A stretch of 64,000 nt of DNA from Vescimonas fastidiosa (GTDB lineage: Bacteria; Bacillota; Clostridia; Oscillospirales; Oscillospiraceae). The notes under the pieces are model-generated. The model saw nothing but the letters and a program-made list of their open reading frames with translations, ran no database searches and was not told the DNA's origin. The position numbers were made by a program, and so were the translations under genes. This document shows, in pieces, positions 23,638-31,985 of this stretch (its first letter is position 1; each line of letters starts with the position of its first letter). The stretch covers positions 186,001 through 250,000 of the forward strand of contig NZ_AP023416.1 of the NCBI RefSeq assembly GCF_018326305.1, read 5' to 3'.

Positions 23638-24408
23638 TTAAAGCTCGATTTGCTGCATCGGTTCCGTCAGCGGCAGGACCCGCAGCCCACTGTCCGCCGC
23701 CCCACGCGGCATACGCCGCGCCATATCCTGCATATGCATCCCGTCGTCCTCTGGAAAGGGGACATGGTAGACGCACAGCGTATCCGTGTCAAAATGCCCG
23801 TGAAACAGGCGTGTATTATAATAAGCCTGGTAAAACAGGGGATTGAGGAACACCGCGTACAGGGGTGTGTCCGCCAGCCGGGAGAAGTCCTCGTGGAGAT
23901 AGTCACTGTCCGCCGTGAACAGCACCCGCCGCCCGTCAAAGGTCAGCAGGTAGCACACATGGGGGACGGAGCGGTACTCCTCTCCCAGGTGGGGCACCAT
24001 AAACGCCTGCACCGAAATATCCGGCTCGATCTGTATGGCGGCCCGGTCCGTATCGCGGCACAGGGGCACACAGGGGATGCCCTCCTGCCGCAGCCACCGG
24101 CTGAGCTTCTGCACCGCCGGGGACTCGTCCTTGGGATAAAACAGGCCCTTCACCCTCCGGCGCTCCAAAAGCGCCCGGACCATCTCCGGGTCAAAGTGGT
24201 CGGGATGGTAGTGGGTGAACAGCAGGTAGTCCAGCCGCTCAAAGGGCGGTCGGCCCTGAAGCATGGCCTCCCGGCAGCCGGGGGGCAGGAGGCTGAAGGG
24301 ATTGTCCTTTCTGCCGAACAGCCCGTCCAGGAGCAGAGCCGTGTCCCGGTAGCGGATCAGAACGCCGGCGTTGGCCAGCAGGGTTACGCGGATGGGATAG
24401 CGGTCCAT
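23638..24408 (-). CDS. MBL-fold metal-dependent hydrolase (UlaG-like)
   Basis: 256 residues. The zinc-binding motif FTHYHPDHFD lies near residue 75, with later VPHLGEEYR and FTADSDYLHEDF histidine/aspartate ligands. It resembles the UlaG/lactonase-like branch of the metallo-beta-lactamase fold. In a hydroxyacid operon, a lactone or thioester hydrolase role is plausible, but the substrate is unknown. It is 4 bases from the dehydrogenase gene upstream, so clearly co-transcribed. Confidence 0.85.
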   Translation of the reverse strand: MDRYPIRVTLLANAGVLIRYRDTALLLDGLFGRKDNPFSLLPPGCREAMLQGRPPFERLDYLLFTHYHPDHFDPEMVRALLERRRVKGLFYPKDESPAVQKLSRWLRQEGIPCVPLCRDTDRAAIQIEPDISVQAFMVPHLGEEYRSVPHVCYLLTFDGRRVLFTADSDYLHEDFSRLADTPLYAVFLNPLFYQAYYNTRLFHGHFDTDTLCVYHVPFPEDDGMHMQDMARRMPRGAADSGLRVLPLTEPMQQIEL

Positions 24409-24412
24409 AGGT

Positions 24413-25294
24413 TTATTTTTCTTCGCCCACGGTCACATCCATCTTGTCCTCGTAATACTTGACCATGGCGATCTGGTCCTCGTCGATATGGCCGTTGTCG
24501 TTCATCCAGTCCATGACCCGCAGCACCACATCGGTCATAGGCGTATCCACGCCCATGTGATGGGCAAAGTGCTTGGCATTGAGAATGTCCTTGCGGTGAA
24601 CGGCTACCCGGGCGCCGGGCTCGAAGTCGCGCTTGATGAGCTTGGGCACCTTGTTTTCATACACGGGGCCGCCGGCAAATCCGCCACGGGTGGCCTCGAA
24701 GGTGGTCTGCAGGTCGATGCCCGCCTTGGCGGCGAAGGCATAGGCCTCAGCGATGACGACCATGTAGGCCCCGGCCACCATGTTATTCACCAGCTTGGTG
24801 ACGCTGCCGCTGCCGCTGCCGCCGGTGTAAACGGGATGGCCCATGCACTCCAGCAGGGGCTTTACGCTCTCAAACACTTCCTTGTCGCCGCCGGTCATAA
24901 TGGCCAGGGTGCCGGCAATGGCCATGGGATTACCGCCGCTGATGGGGGAATCCAGCAGGTACATACCCGCTTCCTTGACGGTTTTATACAGGTCCTGGAT
25001 GATGTCGGGGGCGGTGGAGCTGAGGTCAATGATGATGTTGCCCCGCTTGCCGTAGCGCACGGCGTCCTCCACGGACTTGCGGATAATGGCGTGGGTGGGC
25101 AGGATCTGCATGATGATGTCACACTGCTTATAAATATCCGTCTGCTCCTTCACCGGCGTACCGCCTGCGGCGGCGAACTCGTCCAGGCGATTCTGGGCCA
25201 CATCAAAGCCCAGCACCTCACAGCCGCTCTTTTTAACCAGATTTTTTGCCATAGGCAGTCCCATAACGCCCAGGCCCAGGAAACCGATCTTCAT
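24413..25294 (-). CDS. Beta-hydroxyacid dehydrogenase (3-hydroxyisobutyrate/tartronate-semialdehyde reductase family)
   Basis: 293 residues. The N-terminal Rossmann motif is GFLGLGVMGLPMAKNL, the substrate motif is DSPISGGNPMA near 120, and the catalytic-lysine region is SGSVTKLVNNMVAGA near 170. Members oxidise a beta-hydroxyacid to the 2-formyl/oxo acid with NAD(P)+. Two ATGs compete; MKIGF at 25294 has 10 bases to AAGGAG, and the one at 25300 has 4. Location between the TRAP genes and the E1-E2-E3 genes suggests it acts on the imported compound. Confidence 0.88.
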   Translation of the reverse strand: MKIGFLGLGVMGLPMAKNLVKKSGCEVLGFDVAQNRLDEFAAAGGTPVKEQTDIYKQCDIIMQILPTHAIIRKSVEDAVRYGKRGNIIIDLSSTAPDIIQDLYKTVKEAGMYLLDSPISGGNPMAIAGTLAIMTGGDKEVFESVKPLLECMGHPVYTGGSGSGSVTKLVNNMVAGAYMVVIAEAYAFAAKAGIDLQTTFEATRGGFAGGPVYENKVPKLIKRDFEPGARVAVHRKDILNAKHFAHHMGVDTPMTDVVLRVMDWMNDNGHIDEDQIAMVKYYEDKMDVTVGEEK

Positions 25295-25434
25295 ATACAT
25301 ACATCTCCTTATTGAAATACATATGGAAACTCAACAAACTCCTTATTTTTTCCCTCCGTACCTCCCGCCCCCGGAGGGGCGGGAAGCACATTGGAAACAG
25401 AAAAGGAGTGTATAGGGGGGGCAATATTAAGTCC

Positions 25435-26712
25435 TTACTTCTTCAGCAGGGACGGCAGCCATGTGGTCAGCGGGTCCACATAGGTGATCAGCAGCAGCAC
25501 CACGATGCTGATGAGCAGCAGGGGCATCAATGCCTTCAGGGACTTGCTGAGGCTGGTCTCACCGATCTGATTGCTCAGCAGCAGGCACAGGCCCACAGGA
25601 GGCGTGACCAGACCGATGCACAGGTTGAAGCTCATAACGATACCGAACATCAGGGGGTTGATGCCGTACAGGGTCAGCAGAGGCATCAGAATGGGGGTCA
25701 TCATAATGATGGCGGCATTGGCCTCCATGAGCATACCGATGATGAGGAACAGCAGGTTCAGCAGCAGCAGGATCAGCACCCGGCTCTCGGTGAGGCTGGA
25801 GAAGGTGTCCAGCAGCAGGGCCGGCAGGCCGGAGGTGACCACCACATAGCTGGAGGCCTTGGACAGGCCCACCATCACCATGATGGTGGCGGTGGAAACG
25901 GAGGCCTCCACAAAGGAGGAGGGCAGCTCGCTCCACTTGGTGTCCTTGTAGACGAACAGGCTCACGATCAGGGCGTACACCACGGCCACGGCAGCGGCCT
26001 CGGTGGCGGTGAAGATACCGCCGAAGATACCGCCCAGAATGATAATGGGCATCAGCAGCGCCCAGATGCTGCTCTTGAAGGTCTTGGCCACCTCCTTGGC
26101 AGGCATCTTCTCGTGGGCGGGGAGGTTATAGCGCTTGGCATATACCAGGGCGTAGCCCATGAGGCACACCACCAGCAGCAGGCCGGGGATCACGGAGCCG
26201 ATAAACAGCTTGGACACCGACACATTGGTGATGGAGGCGTACACGATCAGGGTAATAGACGGGGGAATGATGGGGCCCAGAATGGACGAAATGGACGACA
26301 CGGCCACGGCAAAGGGAGCGGGATAGCCCTCCTTCTTCATGGCGGGAATAGTCAGGCCGCCGATGGCGGAGGCCGTAGCCACACCGGAGCCGGAGATGGC
26401 GCCGAACAGGCCCGAGGCCACCACCGTTACCAGGGCCAGGCTGCCCTTAATGCGCCCGATAAGGGCGTTGGCCACATCGATGAGCTTCCCCGTAATACTG
26501 CGGGACATAAGGTTGCCCGCCAGGATGAAGAAGGGAATGGCCAGCAGGGAGGAGGAGTTCATGCCGGCAAAGAGCTTCTGGGGCAGCACCAGCATGGGCA
26601 GGTCCGCCATATTCAGAGCTATCAGGGTGCCGATGCCCAGGGAGATAAAGATGGGAATGCCCAGGAAGGACAGAAGCAGCAGCAGAATAAATACAAGCAG
26701 TCCTGCGTTCAT
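25435..26712 (-). CDS. dctM: TRAP transporter large permease DctM
   Basis: 425 residues with 11-12 membrane helices and the DctM features (FILAGNLMSRSITGKLIDVA near 55-75, FGAISGSGVATASAIGG near 100-120). It is the ion-coupled membrane subunit of a tripartite ATP-independent periplasmic transporter. Its start overlaps the dctQ stop by 4 bases. Bases 25301-25434 downstream hold only a GC-rich palindrome without a T-tract, so transcription can continue into the dehydrogenase gene. Confidence 0.95.
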   Translation of the reverse strand: MNAGLLVFILLLLLSFLGIPIFISLGIGTLIALNMADLPMLVLPQKLFAGMNSSSLLAIPFFILAGNLMSRSITGKLIDVANALIGRIKGSLALVTVVASGLFGAISGSGVATASAIGGLTIPAMKKEGYPAPFAVAVSSISSILGPIIPPSITLIVYASITNVSVSKLFIGSVIPGLLLVVCLMGYALVYAKRYNLPAHEKMPAKEVAKTFKSSIWALLMPIIILGGIFGGIFTATEAAAVAVVYALIVSLFVYKDTKWSELPSSFVEASVSTATIMVMVGLSKASSYVVVTSGLPALLLDTFSSLTESRVLILLLLNLLFLIIGMLMEANAAIIMMTPILMPLLTLYGINPLMFGIVMSFNLCIGLVTPPVGLCLLLSNQIGETSLSKSLKALMPLLLISIVVLLLITYVDPLTTWLPSLLKK

Positions 26713-27215
26713 ACGGCGGTACCTCCTTTCTTTTCGTCAGCCAGTTCCTGAATGTTCTTGAGAATGACCTCTATGGAGGTCAGCACCATCAGCGCCGTGC
26801 CGATGGGTACACAGGTATAGGGAATGGACATGGGCAGGCCCAGGCCGGCGGAGGTGTTAGGCGCGCCGCTGCGCACCAGCTCCAGGGAGAGGATGAACAG
26901 GTATACCAGGAACACCAGGCCCACCGTCGTGGCGCAGATGGTGAAGATCCGGCGCATATGGGGCTTCAGGGCGTTGAGTACAATGTCGATCTGCAGGTGG
27001 CTGTTGCGCCGCACGGCAATGGCCGCGGCCATCATCACATTGAAGATGAACAGGTAGCGCACCAGCTCCTCGCTCCAGGCCGGGGAATTGTGGAACACAT
27101 ACCGCATAACGACCTGATAGAACATGATCAGCACCATGGCCGGCACGGACACGGTCAGAATGACCCTCTGGATCTTCTCCAGAATATCCAGAAATTTGGA
27201 ATACGCTTTGATCAC
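26709..27215 (-). CDS. dctQ: TRAP transporter small permease DctQ
   Basis: 168 residues with four membrane helices and the family's YVFHNSPAWSEELVRYLFIF region near 40-60. It pairs with DctM. A separate Q subunit (not a QM fusion) with P, Q, M order matches classical C4-dicarboxylate-type systems. Confidence 0.94.
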   Translation of the reverse strand: MIKAYSKFLDILEKIQRVILTVSVPAMVLIMFYQVVMRYVFHNSPAWSEELVRYLFIFNVMMAAAIAVRRNSHLQIDIVLNALKPHMRRIFTICATTVGLVFLVYLFILSLELVRSGAPNTSAGLGLPMSIPYTCVPIGTALMVLTSIEVILKNIQELADEKKGGTAV

Positions 27216-27233
27216 GACAATTCTCCTCCTTTC

Positions 27234-28235
27234 TTAGCCCTTAGCAGGATCCATGGCGGCGATGCGCTCCACCCAGTCGGCAAACGCGGGATAGTTGGTG
27301 GCGGCGAAGTCCTTGAAATGCTCGGCGAAGGCGGCGTTATCCACCTCGATGATGGTCTTGCCCTCGTCCTCCAGCTCCTGCCAGGCCACGGCATCCTTGT
27401 CCGCCTGCTGCTCACTGATGGCCCGACCCGCGAACTCGGCGGCCTCCAGGGTGGCCTTCTGAATGTCGGCGGGCAGGCTCTCGAAGTACTTCTTGTCCAT
27501 GATCACCACATTGCAGCCGTAGACATGGTTGGTCTTGATCCAGTAGTTGCACACCTCGTCAAAGGCGTAGTTCACGGAGTCCACCACGGGGTTTTCCTGG
27601 CCGTCCACGGTTTTCTGCTGCAGAGCGGTGTAAACCTCGTTCATGGGGATCGGGGTGGGGTTGGCTCCCGCCCACTGCCAGGTCTTCAGATACATCTCTA
27701 GATTGGGGGCACGGAGCTTGAAGCCCTTGAAGTCGGCAACGGTTTTCAGCTCCTTGGTGGCGCACACCACACGGGGGCCGCGGTAGGACGCGCCCATGAG
27801 CTTGAAGCCGGCGTCATCGCCTACGGCGTCCTTGATCTCCTGACCCAGATCGCTGTACCATACATTCATAAAGTGATCGTAGCTGCTGAACATATAAGGC
27901 ATAGCCTCAATGTTGGCCAGGGGGGTAAAGGTAGCCAGCGTACCGATGGACTCGCACATCACATCGGCCACACCTGCGTACATGCCCTCCAGCACCTCTG
28001 CCGTGGTGCCCAGCTGGGCGCCGCCGTACAGGTCTACCTGCACCCGGCCGTCGGTCAGCTCCTTGATCTTCTGGGCAAAGAGAACGCCTGTGTCATAGGC
28101 ATTGTCGCCCTCGGTGGAGTTCAGCGCCATTTTCCAGCGGTATTCCACCTCGTCGTCGTTTGCGGTGTTTGCGCAGCCCGATAACAGGCCCGCCAGCATC
28201 AAGCCCGCCAGCACCGCTGCCATCAGCTTTTTCAT
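27234..28235 (-). CDS. dctP: TRAP transporter substrate-binding lipoprotein DctP
   Basis: 333 residues. It has a lipoprotein signal MKKLMAAVLAGLMLAGLLSG with cysteine 21 as the lipidation site, processed by LspA. The mature protein has the DctP/SmoM fold with the carboxylate-binding arginine region (GPRVVCATKELK near 145) and AENPVVDSVN-like hinge residues. It binds an organic acid outside the membrane for DctQM. The ATG at 28235 has TTAGGAGGAA upstream. First gene of the operon, behind the GntR-type operator. Confidence 0.94.
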   Translation of the reverse strand: MKKLMAAVLAGLMLAGLLSGCANTANDDEVEYRWKMALNSTEGDNAYDTGVLFAQKIKELTDGRVQVDLYGGAQLGTTAEVLEGMYAGVADVMCESIGTLATFTPLANIEAMPYMFSSYDHFMNVWYSDLGQEIKDAVGDDAGFKLMGASYRGPRVVCATKELKTVADFKGFKLRAPNLEMYLKTWQWAGANPTPIPMNEVYTALQQKTVDGQENPVVDSVNYAFDEVCNYWIKTNHVYGCNVVIMDKKYFESLPADIQKATLEAAEFAGRAISEQQADKDAVAWQELEDEGKTIIEVDNAAFAEHFKDFAATNYPAFADWVERIAAMDPAKG

Positions 28236-28281
28236 ACGATTCCTCCTAACTCTCAAAGTTTCTCAAATTCGCTCTCAAAAA

Positions 28282-28346
28282 GATGGTAATTTGGTCATAC
28301 CATCTAACCACGATACCAAAATACCACCTTTTTCGACCCTCGTCAA
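28282..28346 (-). promoter_or_regulatory. dctP operon promoter with FadR/GntR-type operator
   Basis: On the minus strand: TTGACG (complement of 28341-28346), 17 bases, TATTTT (complement of 28318-28323). Downstream of the start lies TGGT-CAT-ACCA (28292-28302), inside a wider GATGGTA...TACCATC palindrome (28282-28304). A bound regulator there would block elongation or initiation. Confidence 0.8.
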
Positions 28347-28423
28347 TCCGCAATTAAAACCGAATTTTGAGGATGGGAATTGTCTATTGTGTATAAAAAA
28401 TTTTTAATAAATTTACTAAAGCG

Positions 28424-28475
28424 AAAAAAGAGGGGATATACCCTTTCTTCACAGGGTATATCCTCCTCTTTTTCT
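28424..28475 (-). terminator. Terminator after the gntR gene
   Basis: An 11-bp core stem GGATATACCCT/AGGGTATATCC (28434-28444 with 28453-28463), extended by GAGG/CCTC, with A-run left and T-run right. Confidence 0.85.
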
Positions 28476-28493
28476 TGTCGGGAAATTAATTTC

Positions 28494-29225
28494 TCAGGCC
28501 TCCTCCGGCACAGGGGCCTCCTCCTCGCCGCTGTCCCGGGCGGGATAGCACAGGGCGTATCGGGAAACGACGTTCAGGTGCCGGATCATCGCCTCCTGGG
28601 CCTCTGCCGCATTTCGGTTCTTTACGGCCATGTAGATCTCGTGGTGGGTCTGCTGGGTCAGCTCCTTGTAGCGGGGCAGGTCCCAAAACCGCATCCGCAC
28701 ATCGGCGATGAGATTATTCACCAGGTGAATGGTGGAGGCCAGCATGGCGTTGTGGCTGGCCACGGCCAGGGCATCGTGAAACTCCACATCGTGCATATAG
28801 TTGGCGGGGTCCTCGTCCAGGTTGCGGATGGCCTCGTCCAAAGCGGCCATGTCCTCCTCCGTGGCGCGCTCGCAGGCCAGGCCCACGATGCCCACCTCGA
28901 TGACCCGGCGGAACTCGTTGAAGGGCTCCGTTCCGCCCATCTCATTGGAGCACTCGATCCAGGTGCGGGCCTTCTGAATATAGTCCGCGTCCCGCAGCAG
29001 CACCTTCCGGTTTCCCCGGCTGTCGATGGCGCCTAAAAACTCCAGAATAGCCAGGCACTCCCGCAGAGAGCCGCGGCCCACGCCCAGCATCTCCGCCAGG
29101 TCCCGCTCCGAGGGCATATCCTCGCCCACCCGGATGTGGCCGTCCTCAATGGCCTTGACCAGGGCCTGCATGATCAGCTCCGGCACCCGCGGCGCGTTAT
29201 TCTGCTGTATTTTCTCGATGTGCAT
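28494..29225 (-). CDS. GntR/FadR-family regulator of the TRAP/2-oxoacid operon
   Basis: 243 residues. The GntR winged helix is at 1-75 (VGEDMPSERDLAEMLGVGRG, then SLRECLAILEFLGAI) and the helical FCD ligand domain is at 90-225, with metal/ligand histidines in VEFHDALAVASHN and QQTHHEIYMA. FCD regulators typically repress catabolic operons until an organic acid binds. The same 14-bp core lies in its own promoter and in the dctP promoter, so it should control both. Confidence 0.92.
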   Translation of the reverse strand: MHIEKIQQNNAPRVPELIMQALVKAIEDGHIRVGEDMPSERDLAEMLGVGRGSLRECLAILEFLGAIDSRGNRKVLLRDADYIQKARTWIECSNEMGGTEPFNEFRRVIEVGIVGLACERATEEDMAALDEAIRNLDEDPANYMHDVEFHDALAVASHNAMLASTIHLVNNLIADVRMRFWDLPRYKELTQQTHHEIYMAVKNRNAAEAQEAMIRHLNVVSRYALCYPARDSGEEEAPVPEEA

Positions 29226-29283
29226 GGCCGTTCCTTACCCTTTCTGTTTTGCCATAACGGGGCAGCATTCTTCTTATCTGCCT

Positions 29284-29323
29284 ATTCTACACGGAATTTT
29301 TACATAAATCAATGGTATGACCA
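29284..29323 (-). promoter_or_regulatory. gntR promoter with TGGT-N3-ACCA operator
   Basis: On the minus strand: TTGATT (complement of 29307-29312), 17 bases, TAGAAT (complement of 29284-29289). The operator TGGTATGACCA (29313-29323) abuts the -35. It matches the dctP operator in reverse orientation over 14 bases. Confidence 0.75.
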
Positions 29324-29493
29324 AAAATTTTTACGCCTCCGACCCATCTTTTTCCCACAAAATCCATTAATATATAATGTATAGGGCGCTTTGCATCTAT
29401 ACTGCTTTTGCCAGGCCCGGGGGAAATGCTATTTTTGCAACTTTTAGAGGCATTTGGCCAAAACCGAGAAAAGCGTACTTCGGCAAAATGACG

Positions 29494-29528
29494 AAAAGCC
29501 CCGGAACCCATGAGATTCCGGGGCTTTT
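29494..29528 (-). terminator. Terminator of the interrupted tRNA gene
   Basis: A 12-bp stem AAAAGCCCCGGA/TCCGGGGCTTTT (29494-29505 with 29517-29528). It lies just downstream of the tRNA 3' fragment on the minus strand. Confidence 0.8.
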
Positions 29529-29533
29529 GACGA

Positions 29534-29580
29534 TGGTGCGCGGTACAGGACTTGAACCTGTGACCCCATGCACGTCAAAT
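29534..29580 (-). other. Prophage attachment site: 3' half of a tRNA, probably tRNA-Val(GAC)
   Basis: Read on the minus strand: TTGACGT (anticodon loop), GCATG, a 5-base variable loop, T-arm ACAGG-TTCAAGT-CCTGT, then ACCGCGC-ACCA. No 5' half is present on the integrase side; the sequence beyond the anticodon loop is AT-rich and unrelated. This is the host 3' remnant left by integration, with the restored tRNA expected at the other end beyond the window. Confidence 0.75.
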
Positions 29581-29706
29581 ATACCTGTTCTGAATATATA
29601 AGCACAAAAGTTAATAAAAATAACAATATTTGTTGCGATTTTGCAACTTTTCGCCGAGTAATTTTGCACAGGCCTGCCTTGGCTCCCGTCGGTAACTAAC
29701 AAACTA

Positions 29707-30708
29707 CTAACAAATTTTCGCCTTTTTAACGGCCTGCACCAATTCCTCCGCTGACGTATGGACATATATATTTGCGGTAGTGGAGTAGTTGGCGTGGCCG
29801 AGGATCCTCTGTAGCGTCTCCGGAGCAATCCCCGCTTTTCTCGCCCAGCTCGCATAGGTGTGCCGGGTGGAGTGCGGCGTTTTGCGCTGGATTTTTAATT
29901 TTTCCAAAAGCGGGTAATAATCCCGACGGCGGAAGTTTGCTGGTTTTTTTTCACCAGCATAGCCGGATATGAGCAGCGGGCCGGTGGCCTTATTTGCAAA
30001 ATAGGCAAAGTATGGGAGCCCTTCGGGGCGGATGGGGATGATCCTGTTTCGCCCGGCTTCCGTCTTTTCACCGCCGATCACATAATCTTTGTGATAGTCT
30101 TTAGTCGGGAGAGAAAACAACTCCCCTATGCGCATGCCTGTGTAAATCAGCATGAGGATAATTTTTGCGGTGTCGCTGCCGTCCGCTTCCAGCTTGCTTA
30201 TTTCAGCATCGGTAAATGTTTCTTTTTCTTTTTTTGTGTTTTCGGGGAGCTGGACGAATTTTGCAAAATTTGTTGTGATGATCTCCTCGCGCATGGCCCA
30301 TGTGGACATCTGCGTTATGAGCTGCTTATACTTGGACACAGTGCTATGGGATTTATGCATATGGGCATCCAGCACGCCTTGGAAATCTGCCGTTTTTAAT
30401 TCCCGGAACTTCCGGTCGTGCAGCGGCGCAAAAATTTTAAATGCGCCGTCATAGCCCTCTATACCGATTGGCCCTATTTTTTTGTAATGCTCCACTTTCC
30501 AAGCGTCGAACACTTGGGCAAAGGTCATGTTGTACCGCTCCGTTAAATCCTTGCCTGCAAGACGTTCCAGCGCCGCTATAGCATCTTTTTTGGTGGGGTA
30601 ATATCCTATAATGATTTTTTGCTTTGCGGCCACCCAGGGCCTGCGACGGCGCCCGGCGAGCTTATACACTGTCCCGGTTCCGTTGGCCCTCCTCATTGCT
30701 TTTCCCAT
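29707..30708 (-). CDS. int: Phage tyrosine integrase
   Basis: 333 residues. An arm-binding N-terminus (basic, 1-60) and core-binding SAM-like domain (65-150) lead to the catalytic domain with Arg in YTGMRIGELFSL, His-x-x-Arg in HSTRHTYASW, His in LGHANY and the nucleophile Tyr in NIYVHTS. It integrates and excises the prophage at the tRNA site 130 bases away. The orientation, reading toward the att site, is the common one. Confidence 0.95.
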   Translation of the reverse strand: MGKAMRRANGTGTVYKLAGRRRRPWVAAKQKIIIGYYPTKKDAIAALERLAGKDLTERYNMTFAQVFDAWKVEHYKKIGPIGIEGYDGAFKIFAPLHDRKFRELKTADFQGVLDAHMHKSHSTVSKYKQLITQMSTWAMREEIITTNFAKFVQLPENTKKEKETFTDAEISKLEADGSDTAKIILMLIYTGMRIGELFSLPTKDYHKDYVIGGEKTEAGRNRIIPIRPEGLPYFAYFANKATGPLLISGYAGEKKPANFRRRDYYPLLEKLKIQRKTPHSTRHTYASWARKAGIAPETLQRILGHANYSTTANIYVHTSAEELVQAVKKAKIC

Positions 30709-30723
30709 TTTTATCCTCCTGCC

Positions 30724-31317
30724 CTATATTTTATCGGTTTGATGGCATCTGTAATATCGCAGTGCGTTAATCAGCGCAGCAATTATTACACCGATGCCTA
30801 CCGCAAGCAGCGCAAATAGCATCCAGCCGAGTGATGTAATCTTCCCGTTGCGGATAAGCCCTGTGTGGGGGACGCTTGAGTCAAACGCCAAATATCCAAA
30901 TATTATGGATACGGAAATCGACAGCGAAACCGCCAGGATATACACCAAAATTTGCAATACGCGCTCCTTTTTTTCGTGCTTTGCCACTGATCCGGTCAGT
31001 TGCTCAATGCCGCCCTCCAAGTGCGCAATGCGTAGGTCTGCGCTATGCTTTGCATCTGCATCGGCCATTGCTCTGTGGGCCTCTGCAAGCTGCTCCTCCG
31101 TGGATGGTCTCTTTACGATACCAAAATACTCATCTATAGACACACCGAGGGCGGCGCATATAAGCCCCATTTTGTATAGGCTTGGATCCTTTGACGACGC
31201 AGAAAAGTAATTGCTGATCGTGGACGATGACAGATCTGTTAAATCGGCTAAGTCTTGCGTGGTAAGATGCTGGTCTTCTTTTGCCTCTCTGCAAATATCC
31301 TGCAAAGTTTTTTCCAT
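30724..31317 (-). CDS. XRE-family regulator with C-terminal membrane helices
   Basis: 197 residues. The HTH is at 1-65 (LTTQDLADLTDLSSSTISNY), then a coiled coil (about 80-125), then two membrane helices (about 128-150 and 168-192). A membrane-tethered DNA-binding protein is unusual for a phage repressor; it may sense the envelope or exclude superinfecting phage. The ATG at 31317 has GCAGGAGGGG upstream. Placed next to int, it could regulate lysogeny jointly with the soluble XRE protein at 32348. Confidence 0.82.
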   Translation of the reverse strand: MEKTLQDICREAKEDQHLTTQDLADLTDLSSSTISNYFSASSKDPSLYKMGLICAALGVSIDEYFGIVKRPSTEEQLAEAHRAMADADAKHSADLRIAHLEGGIEQLTGSVAKHEKKERVLQILVYILAVSLSISVSIIFGYLAFDSSVPHTGLIRNGKITSLGWMLFALLAVGIGVIIAALINALRYYRCHQTDKI

Positions 31318-31374
31318 TTCTTCCCCTCCTGCCCTATTTCGGGCAAACATCTCCGCTTGTTTTTATCGGCTAAT

Positions 31375-31408
31375 CGGATATTATCCGGTTTTTGTATTGA
31401 CTTGCCAA
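31375..31408 (-). promoter_or_regulatory. Promoter and operator of the membrane-linked XRE gene
   Basis: On the minus strand: TTGGCA (complement of 31403-31408), 17 bases, GATAAT (complement of 31380-31385). The 13-bp perfect palindrome CGGATATTATCCG (31375-31387) covers the -10. Confidence 0.75.
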
Positions 31409-31464
31409 ACAGCAAACTGATACCGTGGGTATGCGGCCAAGAGCCGGTGACGGCGATAGGCGGC

Positions 31465-31500
31465 AAAAATCCCCACCGTCCGGTGCGGGGGCGGTGGGGA
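31465..31500 (-). terminator. Hairpin, possible minus-strand terminator
   Basis: TCCCCACCG/CGGTGGGGA stem (31470-31478 with 31492-31500) followed on the minus strand by TTTTTGCC. No minus-strand gene ends here, so its role is unclear. The rest of 31318-31620 holds only promoters and no gene. Confidence 0.5.
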
Positions 31501-31620
31501 TAAATCACATAAGATCATCACAGAAAACACTTCCCCTAAAATTTTTCGCCTTGTTGCCCTAAACTGTGCAACAAATGCCATATTTTGACTATGGGTAGAT
31601 AAACCGAAAGGAGAAATAAT

Positions 31621-31791
31621 GTGGATTGGAAGCAGAAAAGTATAAAGATGGAAATTTTAAGCTGTGAAACGAAAAATAAATGTAATATAATAAAGAATGC
31701 AGAGCATATTGCGTTACTTTCTGAGGCGATTTCTTTGGCGAGTAAAATGACCCGCACTCAGTTTGATAAAATTATGGAGGCGATAAAATGA
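31621..31791 (+). CDS. Small phage protein, unknown
   Basis: 56 residues, starting GTG at 31621 with AAAGGAG 7 bases upstream. Lysine-rich first half and a helical end (EAISLASKMTRTQFDKIMEA). It overlaps the next gene as ATGA. No family recognised. Its orientation, diverging from the repressor and int, suggests an early gene. Confidence 0.65.
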   Translation: MDWKQKSIKMEILSCETKNKCNIIKNAEHIALLSEAISLASKMTRTQFDKIMEAIK

Positions 31792-31964
31792 AAATTTGGG
31801 CTATCAGTAAAGAAAACGGCTACGAGCGCGAAATCGGCCTTGAGCTGGACGGCGTTGACCGCGAAACAGCCATCAGTGAGCTTTACAAAATTGCCAGGAA
31901 TCTTTTTGCCGGTGAACTTGATATGTTTTGGAAAGAGGGAGAGCAGGGCAAGGCGACCTTTTAA
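31788..31964 (+). CDS. Small phage protein, unknown
   Basis: 58 residues (MKIWAISKENGYEREIGLEL, acidic, helical C-terminal half). It is translationally coupled to the preceding small gene by a 4-base overlap and uses the GGAGGCG there as ribosome site. No family recognised. Confidence 0.65.
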   Translation: MKIWAISKENGYEREIGLELDGVDRETAISELYKIARNLFAGELDMFWKEGEQGKATF

Positions 31965-31985
31965 AGCTACGCTTTACGCTTGCAC

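Noticed and set aside
25301..25434. A terminator between dctM and the dehydrogenase gene
   Set aside because: The GC palindrome is followed by an A-run, not a T-run, on the transcribed strand, so it should not stop transcription.
29534..29640. A complete tRNA-Val gene
   Set aside because: Only the 3' half is present; no acceptor 5' strand or D-arm lies next to the anticodon loop.
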